Shown: positions 45,544 to 54,760 of the stretch, piece by piece
Layout of the letters: each line of letters opens with the position of its first letter
Position numbering within the stretch: position 1 is the stretch's first letter
Assembly: GCA_900314725.1 (NCBI GenBank)
Contig: OMWJ01000003.1
Coordinates: 62,001-126,000, forward strand
Direction: 5' to 3'
DNA from: an uncultured Bacteroidales bacterium
GTDB lineage: Bacteria > Bacteroidota > Bacteroidia > Bacteroidales > P3
DNA: 64,000 nucleotides
Program-made: the position numbers and the translations under genes
The notes under the pieces: generated by a model
What the model was told of the DNA's origin: nothing
Databases searched by the model: none
The model's input: the letters and a program-made list of their open reading frames with translations, nothing else

Positions 45544-45676
45544 GCAAGAAAAAAGTCTTCGTTTTAGCAGAAAAAAGATCAACTCTTTAGGGTATAAACA
45601 TCAAGTCTTTATGGTGTAAAAACGAAGATTTAAAAATTTAAAACGAAGACTTTTTTCACAAAAACGAAGAGTTTAA
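45544..45676. repeat. Phased A/T-tract word array, copy D (ACGAA dialect)
   Basis: Units: GTCTTCGT at 45555 (followed by TTTAGC), GATCAACTC at 45577, CATCAAGTC at 45599, then ACGAAGAT, ACGAAGAC and ACGAAGAG with GA starting at 45627, 45648 and 45669; steps are 22, 22, 22, 21 and 21 bp. Same 21-22-bp period and TTTTAGC opening as the other copies, but half of its words use ACG/CGT, which no other copy does. It sits in the 487-bp gap between the DUF4143 and rpsA genes; the rest of that gap holds the palindromic repeats and the rpsA terminator. Confidence 0.88.
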
Positions 45677-45754
45677 AAACCTATATATATTTTTGCTTCT
45701 ATAGATGATAGTATTTCCTTTATTGTAGAGGGATTTGTTAATTACAAAATAAAA

Positions 45755-45793
45755 AAAAGATGTTATTCTTTTTTTATTAGAATAACATCTTTT
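45755..45793 (-). terminator. Terminator of rpsA
   Basis: AAAAGATGTTATTCT (45755-45769) pairs perfectly with AGAATAACATCTTTT-type sequence at 45779-45793 and is followed, on the minus strand, by a T8 run. Confidence 0.9.
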
Positions 45794-45817
45794 ATATATG
45801 AGATTTAATTTCTCGGT

Positions 45818-47587
45818 TTATTCGTTTTCTTTCTTTGTCATTTCTTCTTTCAAAGAAGCAAGAACATCTAAATCACCAAGAGTTGTTTTCTCTAAGTTTT
45901 GGTTTATCTTCTTTGCAGGAGATTCTTTCTTGCTTGCTTTTTCTTCTTCTTGTTTCCAAGTGCGAGCGTGAGAAAGAACAACACGTTTAGCCTCTTTTGA
46001 GAATTCTATAACTTTGAAAGGAAGTTTTTCATCAACTTTGGCAGTTGTTTTGTCTTCTTTTTGTAATTGACCTTTTGGACAGAATCCGTCAATTCCGTAA
46101 GGAAGATTTACAACAGCACCGCTCTTTTCGTTGATTGAAGTGATTGTTCCTTCATGAACGGAACCTAAAGTGAAGATTGTTTCGAAAACATCCCAAGGAT
46201 TTTCTTCCAATTGTTTGTGTCCCAAAGAAAGTCTTCTGTTTTCAGCATCTACTTCCAAAACAACAACCTCCATTTTTTCTCCTATCTTAGTGAATTCAGC
46301 AGGATGTTTGATTTTCTTTGACCAAGAAAGGTCAGAAATGTGGATAAGTCCATCAACACCTTCTTCTAATTCAACAAAGATACCAAAGTTAGTGAAGTTT
46401 CTAACAGTTGCAGTGTGTTTGCTTCCTACAGGATATCTCTCAGCAATATTTACCCATGGATCTGGCATAAGTTGTTTGATACCCAAAGACATCTTTCTTT
46501 CTTCTCTGTCAAGAGTAAGGATAACAGCTTCTACTTCTTGTCCTACTTCAAGGAATTCGTGAGCTGTTCTTAGATGTTGGCTCCAAGACATTTCTGTAAC
46601 GTGGATTAAACCTTCTACGCCAGGAATGATTTCAACGAAAGCACCGTAATCAGCAATAACAACAACTTTACCTTTAACTTTATCACCAACCTTTAGGTTA
46701 GGATCTAATTGATCCCAAGGGTGAGGTGTAAGTTGTTTCAAGCCTAATGCAATACGTTTCTTTTCTTGGTCAAACTCAAGAATAACAACTTTGATTTTTT
46801 CATCAAGTTTAACGATTTCTTCAGGGTGGTTGATTCTACCCCAAGAAAGGTCTGTGATGTGGATAAGTCCATCAACACCACCAAGGTCAATGAATACACC
46901 GTAAGAAGTGATGTTCTTAACAGTTCCTTCCAATACCTGACCTTTTTCTAAGTGAGACATAATTTCAGCCTTTTGAGCTTCTATTTCGTCTTCTATTAAA
47001 GCTTTGTGAGAAACTACAACGTTCTTGAAGTCGTTGTTAATCTTAACGATCTTGAACTCCATAGTCTTATCAACAAATACATCATAATCTCTAATAGGTT
47101 TAACGTCTATTTGACTACCTGGTAGGAATGCTTCAATACCAAATACATCAACAATCAAGCCACCTTTTGTTCTTGATTTAACGTAACCTTTGATGATTTC
47201 TCCGCTATTGTATGCTTCATTAACTCTATCCCAAGATTTAAGGATACGAGCTTTTTTGTGAGAAAGTATTAATTGTCCGTTTGAGTCTTCTTGGTTTTCA
47301 ATAAATACTTCAACTTCATCACCTATTTTCAATTCTGGGTTGTAACGGAATTCAGTAGAAGGTATAATACCATCTGATTTGAAACCTATATTTACAACTA
47401 CTTCTCTGTCGCTAATAGAAACTACTTTTCCCATAGCAACTTGTTGGTCGCCAATTTGATTGAATGATTTGTCATAAATGGCTTCCAATCTTTCTTGTTC
47501 TTCTTGTTTGTAAACTTCACCTCTGGTATTGTCTATTTCATCCCAATTGAAGTCTTCTAAAGGTCTAATGTCTTTTGTTTCTCTCAT
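45818..47587 (-). CDS. rpsA: 30S ribosomal protein S1
   Basis: 589 residues with six S1 (OB-fold) repeats, e.g. GKVVSISDREVVVNIGFKSD, GYVKSRTKGGLIVDVFGIEA, GTVKNITSYGVFIDLGGVDG and GLIHITDLSWGR, GLIHVTEMSWS, GLIHISDLSWS. The C-terminus is a charged Lys/Glu tail. S1 brings mRNA to the 30S subunit, which matters in Bacteroidota where Shine-Dalgarno pairing is weak. It has its own consensus promoter and a 110-base leader with two hairpins. Confidence 0.96.
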   Translation of the reverse strand: MRETKDIRPLEDFNWDEIDNTRGEVYKQEEQERLEAIYDKSFNQIGDQQVAMGKVVSISDREVVVNIGFKSDGIIPSTEFRYNPELKIGDEVEVFIENQEDSNGQLILSHKKARILKSWDRVNEAYNSGEIIKGYVKSRTKGGLIVDVFGIEAFLPGSQIDVKPIRDYDVFVDKTMEFKIVKINNDFKNVVVSHKALIEDEIEAQKAEIMSHLEKGQVLEGTVKNITSYGVFIDLGGVDGLIHITDLSWGRINHPEEIVKLDEKIKVVILEFDQEKKRIALGLKQLTPHPWDQLDPNLKVGDKVKGKVVVIADYGAFVEIIPGVEGLIHVTEMSWSQHLRTAHEFLEVGQEVEAVILTLDREERKMSLGIKQLMPDPWVNIAERYPVGSKHTATVRNFTNFGIFVELEEGVDGLIHISDLSWSKKIKHPAEFTKIGEKMEVVVLEVDAENRRLSLGHKQLEENPWDVFETIFTLGSVHEGTITSINEKSGAVVNLPYGIDGFCPKGQLQKEDKTTAKVDEKLPFKVIEFSKEAKRVVLSHARTWKQEEEKASKKESPAKKINQNLEKTTLGDLDVLASLKEEMTKKENE

Positions 47588-47611
47588 AGAAACTTTTTTG
47601 TTTGTTTTGTA

Positions 47612-47685
47612 TCAGTATCTTATCCTACTGAGATTGTTAAAAATTACTTTTAAACTAAAGAGACGAGTGATAAGCCTTGTCCCTT
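47612..47685 (-). promoter_or_regulatory. Structured 5' leader of rpsA
   Basis: Two hairpins lie between promoter and start: AAGGGAC/GTCTCTT (47685-47679 with 47664-47658, one G-T pair) and TCAGTA/TACTGA (47631-47626 with 47617-47612, 8-base loop). Neither is followed by a U-run. They may serve feedback control by S1, by analogy with other bacteria; not shown here. Confidence 0.45.
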
Positions 47686-47701
47686 ATTTTTTTTGAGTTT
47701 G

Positions 47702-47733
47702 CAAAATTATAAACAAATTTGTAAATGAGCAAA
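47702..47733 (-). promoter_or_regulatory. Consensus Bacteroidota promoter for rpsA
   Basis: On the minus strand TTTG (47733-47730), 20-base spacer, TAATTTTG (47709-47702). Confidence 0.78.
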
Positions 47734-47751
47734 TTATCAAGTATTTTTTTG

Positions 47752-48651
47752 CTATTTTCTTTTTCCTCGCAAACATTTTGTGTTTGTGGAATAGAGTTTT
47801 GTTGTGATAGAAAGGGTTAAAAAGTTATACCAATCTTTTGTTGTTCTATTGCCACGCATCTCTCCTGCTTTATGATATTTGCCTTCATATCCATCTAATT
47901 CATTGGTTCTGTCGGCAGCACTGACAGATTGTTCTCCTGCATAGTAAAGCAATTCATTTCTATCTACGTATGTTGTGCTGATGTCGTCAATATAGTCAGT
48001 AAAGGTTTTTCTAAAACCCCATTCCAAACCAATGCAAGTGTGAGAAGAAAGAGAAAACTTTAGTCCAAGTCCAAAAGGTATGGCTAATGCAACAAGATTA
48101 TAGTTGTCTCTACCTTGAACAAGTCCTTGTCCTTCTGTGTTTAGATCGTGTAAAGAAACTGTTACACTTTCTTGTTCAAAAGGATCTATTATATCTGCTT
48201 TTGGATTGAAATGAAAAAGAGCCAATCCTCCGAATATGTAAGGAGTAAATCTGTGCTGTCTTGTTCCTGTACGATAATCCAGAAAATTAAATTCGGCACT
48301 TACGGCCAATTCTTGTATAGCGGTATGAAAGTTTAGATTTCTTGTGTTCTTGAAGTGTTTGTCATCCCCTGAAAGTTTAGAAAAAAGTAACGATGTTTTC
48401 AATGCCCAGCGAGGATTGAAGTTGTATCTTGCAACCAAACCGCCTACTATATGTGCATTATACATATTGAAACTGCTCTCAAACTGATTCCATTCCTTTG
48501 AATCGTCTTTTCCGTTTTTAAACATATTGTTAATATCACCTACATAATTGGAAAGTCCTCCCATTAATCCTATTTCCCAATAAGAAGATTGAGAATATAG
48601 GCAGTGAATACTTATTACACACGCTATAGTTATGGCAAATATTTTTTTCAT
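47752..48651 (-). CDS. PorG-like outer-membrane protein (DUF6089)
   Basis: 299 residues. Signal peptide MKKIFAITIACVISIHCLYSQ. The start of the mature chain, YWEIGLMGGLSNYVGDIN, and later AVSAEFNFLDYRTGTRQHRF and TPYIFGGLALFHFNP, are hallmarks of DUF6089/PorG, an eight-stranded outer-membrane barrel that belongs to the T9SS ring complex with PorK and PorN. Its presence fits the T9SS sorting domains elsewhere in the window. Last gene of the folP-DUF4139-porG group. Confidence 0.78.
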   Translation of the reverse strand: MKKIFAITIACVISIHCLYSQSSYWEIGLMGGLSNYVGDINNMFKNGKDDSKEWNQFESSFNMYNAHIVGGLVARYNFNPRWALKTSLLFSKLSGDDKHFKNTRNLNFHTAIQELAVSAEFNFLDYRTGTRQHRFTPYIFGGLALFHFNPKADIIDPFEQESVTVSLHDLNTEGQGLVQGRDNYNLVALAIPFGLGLKFSLSSHTCIGLEWGFRKTFTDYIDDISTTYVDRNELLYYAGEQSVSAADRTNELDGYEGKYHKAGEMRGNRTTKDWYNFLTLSITTKLYSTNTKCLRGKRK

Positions 48652-48668
48652 TTTTCAAAGTTATATCA

Positions 48669-50315
48669 TTAGTTTAAAATTACTCTATTACCTTTTGGAT
48701 ATTTTACCGTGTAGGTAAATGTTATCTTCTTTTCCTCCTTTGGTGCAAGGAGAACATTCCAACGAACAACTCCTGTGTTTGCATTAAGTTCTCCGCCAGC
48801 CAAATCAACATCACTTATCTTTATCTCACTATTAGCAGAAATAGGTATTTGGTCTTTTATGCTTATTTCCACTTCTTCGTTCTTAGTGTTCTTTATAGTG
48901 AGAGTAATGTTTGCAGTCTCCACAATATCTTTTGACAAAAAGCCTTTTTCGGTAGGAGAAGTCTTCCTTAATTTTCTTGTAACTTTAATGTTTTTATCAT
49001 CACCTACAGCAAAACGCATAGTGTCTCCCGTTACAGATGTATTGATAAAAGATTTTGATATAAATTTGTTGTTCAAATAAACATCACATGCAGTTTCCAA
49101 TAGTCCTAAATCTTCCCAATCAGGTAGAAGAGCAGTATAGAATACTTTTTCTTCATTCTTTGGAGTAGCAAAGCGAGAAAAATAAGCTTTAGTTTGCAGA
49201 TTGTAAAGAGGAATAGTCAAAGCTTGCTCATTAGTTGCAATGCATAGTGGGGTGGAAAGAGTGTATTCTTTACTTAGAGTCAGATTTTGTTGTTCTGATG
49301 GAGAGAAAAAGCCATCTGTTACAGCGAATGCGGTTTCTTCCTCTTCTACATATCCTTTTGCAACAACATTATTACGCATAGCTTTTACTTCTTTAAGAGT
49401 TCTTGTGTAATTCTGCTGGTAGTCCAAATAGTATGTTGGTAGTTCTGCATCATAGCCTGCATATTCTCCATTTGAGGTAGAAAACACAATTTCGCAGTCT
49501 TTCCAATTCTCTCCTGTAGATTGGCTGACTGTATTTTTAAGGCTGAATATTGCTTTGTTTAGATTTTCATCTAACATTACATCGTATGAATAGCCACTAT
49601 GAACTCCATATACAATATAAGAATACTTTAATACTTCGTTTTGCTTTGAAAGGTTGGAATAAATACTTATCATAATGGAGTTGTCTGTTGTTAAAAGGTT
49701 TTTGCTTCCAATATGTTTCTTGACAAGGCTTTCTATCTCTTTGCTTATCTTATTTTTTTGATAAGATAACTCTTTTTGTTTCTCATTTGCTTCTGAAAGA
49801 AGTTTGTTTATGTTTTTCATTTCATCTCTCTGAAAGTTAAACTGAGTTTTTATTATAGCGACAGTATCTATTTCAGATGTGTTTTTTGTTGCTTTCATAT
49901 TTCCAAGAGCAGTTCTTTGAGCAGAAAGTGTTTTTATCAGAGCATCATTATCCATTATCTGATCATTGATGTTGTCAAGTTTTGCCTTTAAGGTCAGGTA
50001 TTGCTGATAAGCATTCTGAGAAAGAAGTCTTTTTGCTACTTCTTTTTCAGGAATAGTTTGTATTTCATTATTTATAGATGTGATAAACCACTCTTCGGAT
50101 GAGGAAAAATGGATATTTTGTGCAGTAACAGTCTTGGCATTGTCTGTAATTACAAATTTGTTCTCTCCTTTTTGAAGATTAACCTTGATACTTTTTTCTA
50201 CTAAAGCTCTGTCTGGATAAACGGTTACTTTATCTAACTTACTCTTTATTTCTGTTTGTCCCATCAAACTGACGAAACCAAGCATTAAAATGCTTAATAA
50301 AACTATTTTTTTCAT
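48669..50315 (-). CDS. DUF4139/MuiA-family secreted protein
   Basis: 548 residues. Signal peptide MKKIVLLSILMLGFVSLMGQ. An N-terminal DUF4140 segment (KVTVYPDRALVEKSIKVNLQ) is followed by a coiled-coil region (about 95-195) and the long DUF4139 domain (YSYIVYGVHSGYSYDVMLDE, SQSTGENWKDCEIVFSTSNG, FTYTVKYPKGNRVILN). Related proteins are annotated as mucoidy inhibitor A, but the biochemical role is unknown. Cotranscribed with porG (17-bp gap). Confidence 0.82.
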   Translation of the reverse strand: MKKIVLLSILMLGFVSLMGQTEIKSKLDKVTVYPDRALVEKSIKVNLQKGENKFVITDNAKTVTAQNIHFSSSEEWFITSINNEIQTIPEKEVAKRLLSQNAYQQYLTLKAKLDNINDQIMDNDALIKTLSAQRTALGNMKATKNTSEIDTVAIIKTQFNFQRDEMKNINKLLSEANEKQKELSYQKNKISKEIESLVKKHIGSKNLLTTDNSIMISIYSNLSKQNEVLKYSYIVYGVHSGYSYDVMLDENLNKAIFSLKNTVSQSTGENWKDCEIVFSTSNGEYAGYDAELPTYYLDYQQNYTRTLKEVKAMRNNVVAKGYVEEEETAFAVTDGFFSPSEQQNLTLSKEYTLSTPLCIATNEQALTIPLYNLQTKAYFSRFATPKNEEKVFYTALLPDWEDLGLLETACDVYLNNKFISKSFINTSVTGDTMRFAVGDDKNIKVTRKLRKTSPTEKGFLSKDIVETANITLTIKNTKNEEVEISIKDQIPISANSEIKISDVDLAGGELNANTGVVRWNVLLAPKEEKKITFTYTVKYPKGNRVILN

Positions 50316-50364
50316 ATCTTAAATGATTTTTTGATAGTTTATAAACGATAAAATCCTGCAATAA

Positions 50365-51231
50365 TTACTTTAATTTCCTATTTTTTTTGTTGAAGAGAGA
50401 ATAAAGTTTTACGCAATTTTTAGTCTGTTTAACATCATGAACTCTCAATATATCTGCACCTCTTTCTAAGGCTAAGGCATGAATGAAAGCTGTTTCTGTA
50501 ACAATGTCTTGAGGCGTTGAATTCAAATATTTATATATCATACTCTTTCTTGACACACCAGTAAGGATAGGTAAATTGAAGATTGTTTTAAATTCCTTTT
50601 GTCTTTGTAATAGTTCATAGTTTTGCTCTATTGTCTTGCCAAAACCAAAGCCTAAATCTAAGATAATATCTTTTATTCCCAATTCATAGAGCAGATTTAG
50701 TTTTTCTGAAAAGTATTTGCAAATATCCATAAATACATCGTTGTAGCAGATTTTCTTTTGCATTCTGTCTGGTTTAGCATTTGTGTGCATAAGTACGTAA
50801 GGAATTTGTAACTTTCTAAAGCTTGCAAACAAATCTTTATCCCATTCTCCTCCGGAAACATCGTTTAATATGTTAGCACCAACATCATAACATCTCTCAA
50901 TAACTTCTCCCCACACAGTGTCAATAGATATTATGATATTAGGGTAACGTTTTCTTACTTCTTTAACAACAGGTACAAGCCTTTCAATTTCTTGTTTTTT
51001 ATCTACAAGCATTGCACCAGGGCGAGTGGAACATGCACCAATGTCTAATATGTCTGCACCATCATTTATAATCTCTTCTGCTCTTTTTATTGCGGAATCA
51101 TAATCATTATACTTACCTCCATCAAAAAACGAGTCTTTTGTAATATTAAGGATTCCCATCACCAAAGGTTGTTCAAAAGAAACTAACCTTCCGTTGATGT
51201 TTATGCTATGTTGTTTGAGTATATTATCCAT
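50365..51231 (-). CDS. folP: Dihydropteroate synthase
   Basis: 288 residues, TIM barrel. Conserved loops: MGILNITKDSFFDGGKY (loop 1), ADILDIGACSTRPGA (loop 2), NDVSGG, and DLGFGFGKTIEQNYELL with the pterin site, ending ILRVHDVKQT. Joins p-aminobenzoate to dihydropterin pyrophosphate in folate synthesis; target of sulfonamides. First gene of the folP-DUF4139-porG group with a promoter at 51253-51260. Confidence 0.95.
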   Translation of the reverse strand: MDNILKQHSININGRLVSFEQPLVMGILNITKDSFFDGGKYNDYDSAIKRAEEIINDGADILDIGACSTRPGAMLVDKKQEIERLVPVVKEVRKRYPNIIISIDTVWGEVIERCYDVGANILNDVSGGEWDKDLFASFRKLQIPYVLMHTNAKPDRMQKKICYNDVFMDICKYFSEKLNLLYELGIKDIILDLGFGFGKTIEQNYELLQRQKEFKTIFNLPILTGVSRKSMIYKYLNSTPQDIVTETAFIHALALERGADILRVHDVKQTKNCVKLYSLFNKKNRKLK

Positions 51232-51252
51232 TATTTTCTATTTTTTGTGGTG

Positions 51253-51260
51253 CAAAATTA
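51253..51260 (-). promoter_or_regulatory. -7 box for folP
   Basis: TAATTTTG on the minus strand (TAnnTTTG), 21 bases before the ATG at 51231. Confidence 0.55.
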
Positions 51261-51377
51261 GTGAATTTAGTTTGATAGTTGTTATTGTATTACAAAAAAT
51301 AATAAGTAGTGATATTGTTTTTCGGCATAATAATATAAAAATTCAAGTTTAATTATCGTTAATTGAAAAATAATATG

Positions 51378-51385
51378 TAAATTTG
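51378..51385 (+). promoter_or_regulatory. -7 box for the CoA-transferase gene
   Basis: TAAATTTG (TAnnTTTG), 37 bases before the ATG at 51423. Confidence 0.55.
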
Positions 51386-51422
51386 CAGTGTTAGTTTATT
51401 TAAATAAAACAAAATATAAACC

Positions 51423-52730
51423 ATGAATAAACCATATAAAGTTGTTTCGGCACAAGAAGCCGTTCAAGTTATCAAGTCAGGAGATCATGTGCATATTGGT
51501 TGTGTTGCTGCCGCACCTCAAACTGTTATAAATGCAATGTGTGATAGAGGACGAAATAGAGAATTCGAAGATGTATATATTCACCATCTTCACACAGAAG
51601 GACCAGCACCATATGCTGACCCTGAATTTGAAGGAATATTTAGACACGATGCGATGTTTGTAGGTAAAAATGTAAGAAAGGCAGTGCAAGAGGGTAGAGC
51701 AGACTATATTCCTGTTTTTCTTGGAGAGATACCAAACTTATATAGAAAAAGATATGTGCCGTGTGATGTTGTCTTAATCATGGTTTCAGAGCCAGATGAA
51801 GATGGTAACGTATCATTAGGAACTTCTGTTGCTGCTATATTAGGAGCAATGGACGTAGCAAGATGCGTTATTGCAGAGATAAATCCTCAAATGCCACGCT
51901 GTTTTGGCGATGCTATCGTTCCAATGGAAAGGATAGATATGTTTGTTGAAGCAGATTATCCTTTATTACCTGCTCATATGGCTCCGTTGGATGATGTTTC
52001 AATGAAAATAGGAAAGAATTGTGCAGAGTTGATTGAAGATGGTGCTTGTTTGCAAATGGGTATAGGCACAATTCCAAATGCTATACTTGCTCAGCTTGGT
52101 AATCATAAGAACTTGGGAGTTCATACAGAAATGTTTTCAGATGGCGTATTGCCATTGGTTGAAAAAGGAGTTATCAATGGAAGTAATAAGGCATTGGATA
52201 AAGGAAAAATGGTTTCTACTTTCCTTATGGGAAGCAATAAACTTTACGACTTCGTAAATAATAATAAAGATGTTGCAATGATGGAATGTTCTTATACTAA
52301 TGATCCGTTCGTTGTTGCACGCCAACCAAAGATGACTGCTATTAATTCTTGTATAGAAATAGATATAACAGGACAAGTTTGTGCTTCAAGTATAGGGAGT
52401 AAAATGTTTTCAGGTGTTGGAGGTCAGATAGACTTTATGTATGGAGCATCACGAGCAGAAGATGGTAAGGCAATAATGGCAATGCCTTCAGTAACAAATA
52501 AGCATACTTCAAAAATTGTTCCTTATCTTCAACAAGGGGCAGGTGTTGAGACAACTCGTTATCATATACATCATTTTGCAACAGAGTATGGCGTAGTTGA
52601 TTTATATGGAAAGAGCCTTCAGCAAAGAGCTAAACTACTTATATCTGTTGCACACCCAGACTTTAGAGAAGACTTGGAAAAAGCAGCAGTTGAACGTTGG
52701 GGAACACCATTCTTACATGTTAAAGTGTAA
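51423..52730 (+). CDS. Acetyl-CoA hydrolase/transferase family protein (4-hydroxybutyrate CoA-transferase-like)
   Basis: 435 residues, the length of the butyryl/4-hydroxybutyrate CoA-transferase subgroup. N-terminal VVSAQEAVQVIKSGDHVHIG, QMGIGTIPNAILAQLGNH with LGVHTEMFSDG carrying the catalytic Glu (HTEMF), and CASSIGSKMFSGVGGQIDF. It moves CoA between acetyl-CoA and an organic acid, as in fermentation of succinate, 4-hydroxybutyrate or amino acids. Exact acid unclear. Monocistronic, ended by a hairpin at 52755-52788. Confidence 0.87.
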   Translation: MNKPYKVVSAQEAVQVIKSGDHVHIGCVAAAPQTVINAMCDRGRNREFEDVYIHHLHTEGPAPYADPEFEGIFRHDAMFVGKNVRKAVQEGRADYIPVFLGEIPNLYRKRYVPCDVVLIMVSEPDEDGNVSLGTSVAAILGAMDVARCVIAEINPQMPRCFGDAIVPMERIDMFVEADYPLLPAHMAPLDDVSMKIGKNCAELIEDGACLQMGIGTIPNAILAQLGNHKNLGVHTEMFSDGVLPLVEKGVINGSNKALDKGKMVSTFLMGSNKLYDFVNNNKDVAMMECSYTNDPFVVARQPKMTAINSCIEIDITGQVCASSIGSKMFSGVGGQIDFMYGASRAEDGKAIMAMPSVTNKHTSKIVPYLQQGAGVETTRYHIHHFATEYGVVDLYGKSLQQRAKLLISVAHPDFREDLEKAAVERWGTPFLHVKV

Positions 52731-52754
52731 TAATTTTAAATAAATAGGATAGGT

Positions 52755-52788
52755 AAAAGGGCGTTATTCTAAAATAACGTCTTTTTTA
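52755..52788 (+). terminator. Terminator after the CoA-transferase gene
   Basis: AAAAGGGCGTTATT pairs with AATAACGTCTTTT (one bulge) around loop CTAA and runs into T6. Confidence 0.8.
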
Positions 52789-52875
52789 CGTCAATTGAGA
52801 TTAATTAAAACTTAAATTATAAGTTACAATAAAATAGGAATACTTGCGTTATTTACTTTATTAAATTGAAGACTT

Positions 52876-53763
52876 ATGAAATCTTGGTTAAAATATATTA
52901 TTGTTATTTGCATTGTTGTTGTATTTTGTGCTTGTTCTGGCAAGGATGGTTTTGTAAATACAGAGCTTGGTTTTTCTTTTAAGCACTGCACAAACAATAA
53001 TACTTCTCCAAAAGCCAAAGCAGGAGATGTTATTTTTGGACAAATGAAGATAATGCTTAACAATAAAAAACTAATATCATCTAATTATGGTAACCCAGAT
53101 AGACTATTTGTTATAAGTAAAAACCCTAAAGTCGGCTCTATAGATGAATTTCTTATGAATCTACATATAGGAGATTCTGCTCTTATGATTTGTCCTGCTG
53201 ATAGTGTGAGTAGGTTTTTAAAAGGTGTAGAATTTAAACCTACTGACAAGATTTGGATATATCTTAGTGTAAGCCAGATAATTTCTCAATCTGATATGTC
53301 AGAATACGAGCAAGAAAAGCTTATCAGAGATGAAAAAGAAGACGAACTGCTTACAAACTATGTCCTTGCTAAATATGACAAAGCAGAAAAGAAACAAACG
53401 GGTTTGTTCTACATTAATTTAAATGAAGGTACGGGAAGAAAAGCTGAATATGGTAAGGTTGTATCTGTCAGATATACTGTTTGCGATACAACTGGTAAAA
53501 TGATAGATTCAAACATAGAACAAGATGCTAAAAAGGGAGGCATACATAGAGAAAATATACGATATGCGCCTTTTGAATTTCTATTGGGTGATGATGCTTT
53601 AATATCAGGTTTTGTTCAAGGCATTGCACTTATGAGAGAAGGAGGACACGCCAAACTTGTTATTCCTTCAAAACTTGCCTATGGTGATGTAGCCTATGGA
53701 AATATTGAACCAAATACCCCTCTGATTTTTGATGTCTATTTAATCCAAGTAAAAGAACAATGA
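52876..53763 (+). CDS. FKBP-type peptidyl-prolyl isomerase, lipoprotein
   Basis: 295 residues. Signal peptide ending VVFCACSG, a lipobox-like site with Cys19 or Cys21 as acylation residue. Middle region is a second, degenerate FKBP-like part (AGDVIFGQMKI...GDSALMICPADS). The C-terminal FKBP domain (about 190-293) has YGKVVSVRYTV, FEFLLGDDALISGFVQGIAL, GGHAKLVIPSKLAYGD. Probably helps fold envelope proteins at the outer or inner membrane. First of two FKBP genes in tandem (23-bp gap), followed by exonuclease, FAH hydrolase and recN. Confidence 0.85.
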   Translation: MKSWLKYIIVICIVVVFCACSGKDGFVNTELGFSFKHCTNNNTSPKAKAGDVIFGQMKIMLNNKKLISSNYGNPDRLFVISKNPKVGSIDEFLMNLHIGDSALMICPADSVSRFLKGVEFKPTDKIWIYLSVSQIISQSDMSEYEQEKLIRDEKEDELLTNYVLAKYDKAEKKQTGLFYINLNEGTGRKAEYGKVVSVRYTVCDTTGKMIDSNIEQDAKKGGIHRENIRYAPFEFLLGDDALISGFVQGIALMREGGHAKLVIPSKLAYGDVAYGNIEPNTPLIFDVYLIQVKEQ

Positions 53764-53786
53764 AATAAAAATTAGAAATTAATACG

Positions 53787-54725
53787 ATGAAAAAAACATT
53801 ATTATTGTGTGCCTTATCTTTTGTTTGTTTATCAACAATGGCACAAAACATTCCTCAAGGATTTACAAAAAGTTCTTCCAATGTTATCTACAAGGTAGAA
53901 AAGTCTAATCCTATGGGACAGCAGGTGAAAGAAAACTACTTAGTATTCGGTGCTTTCTCTATTGCTTTCAATGATAGTATAGTTATGAATACTCTTAATA
54001 GAAAACCATCTAAAGAACCTGTATTTTTGGTTTCCAAACAAAATAATATGTTTAAAGGGGATTTGATGGATGGTTTGTTGTTTATGCGTAGTGGAGAAGA
54101 ATATACGTTTGCTTTTCCAAAGGATTCAATGGCAAAGATACAGCGTTTTCCTGAAGGTTTTGAAGGATGGATTTATTATAGAATAAGAGTAGATTCTGTT
54201 TGTTCATACGATGATTTTATAAAAGAAAAACAAAAGCAGGCAGATTCTCTTAAAAAGATAGAACAAGAAAAAATAGCAACCTATCTAAAAGAGAACCATT
54301 GGGAAAATAACAATATAGAAGGTATATACTATAAGGAATTAGTAAAGGGTGAAGGTGAAAAAGCAAAGAATGGAGACAAGGTAAAAGTTAATTACACAGG
54401 ACAATTATTAGACGGAAAAGTTTTTGATTCCTCATTAGAAGATGTCGCAAAAGAAAATGGGCTGTATAACTCTGCAAGAAAGTATGAACCTATAGAATTT
54501 CAATTGGGCGCTGGTCAAATGATAAGAGGTTTTGAAATTGCAGCACATCAGATGAGTAAAGGTTCAAAGGCAATGGTTATTATTCCTTCTTCTTTGGCTT
54601 ACGGCGATAGAGATATGGGAATAATATCTCCTTATTCTCCTTTAATATTCACAATGGAGGTAGTAGATATACAAGGACAATCCACAAAAGAGGCTAAATC
54701 TACAAACAAGAAAGCCGACAGATAA
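53787..54725 (+). CDS. FKBP-type peptidyl-prolyl isomerase, periplasmic
   Basis: 312 residues. Signal peptide MKKTLLLCALSFVCLSTMAQ without a lipid-attachment Cys. N-terminal part (residues about 20-150) is a weak FKBP-like region that matches the upstream gene's middle (SMAKIQRFPEGFEGWIYYRI against SVSRFLKGVEFKPTDKIWIY), so the two genes are paralogues. A charged helix (KEKQKQADSLKKIEQEK) leads to an active FKBP domain with NGDKVKVNYTGQLLDGKVFD and AGQMIRGFEIAAHQMSKGSK, SSLAYGDR. Folding helper in the periplasm. Confidence 0.9.
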   Translation: MKKTLLLCALSFVCLSTMAQNIPQGFTKSSSNVIYKVEKSNPMGQQVKENYLVFGAFSIAFNDSIVMNTLNRKPSKEPVFLVSKQNNMFKGDLMDGLLFMRSGEEYTFAFPKDSMAKIQRFPEGFEGWIYYRIRVDSVCSYDDFIKEKQKQADSLKKIEQEKIATYLKENHWENNNIEGIYYKELVKGEGEKAKNGDKVKVNYTGQLLDGKVFDSSLEDVAKENGLYNSARKYEPIEFQLGAGQMIRGFEIAAHQMSKGSKAMVIIPSSLAYGDRDMGIISPYSPLIFTMEVVDIQGQSTKEAKSTNKKADR

Positions 54726-54760
54726 AAACCAATAAAAAGAAAAAAATAAAAGATAAAATC

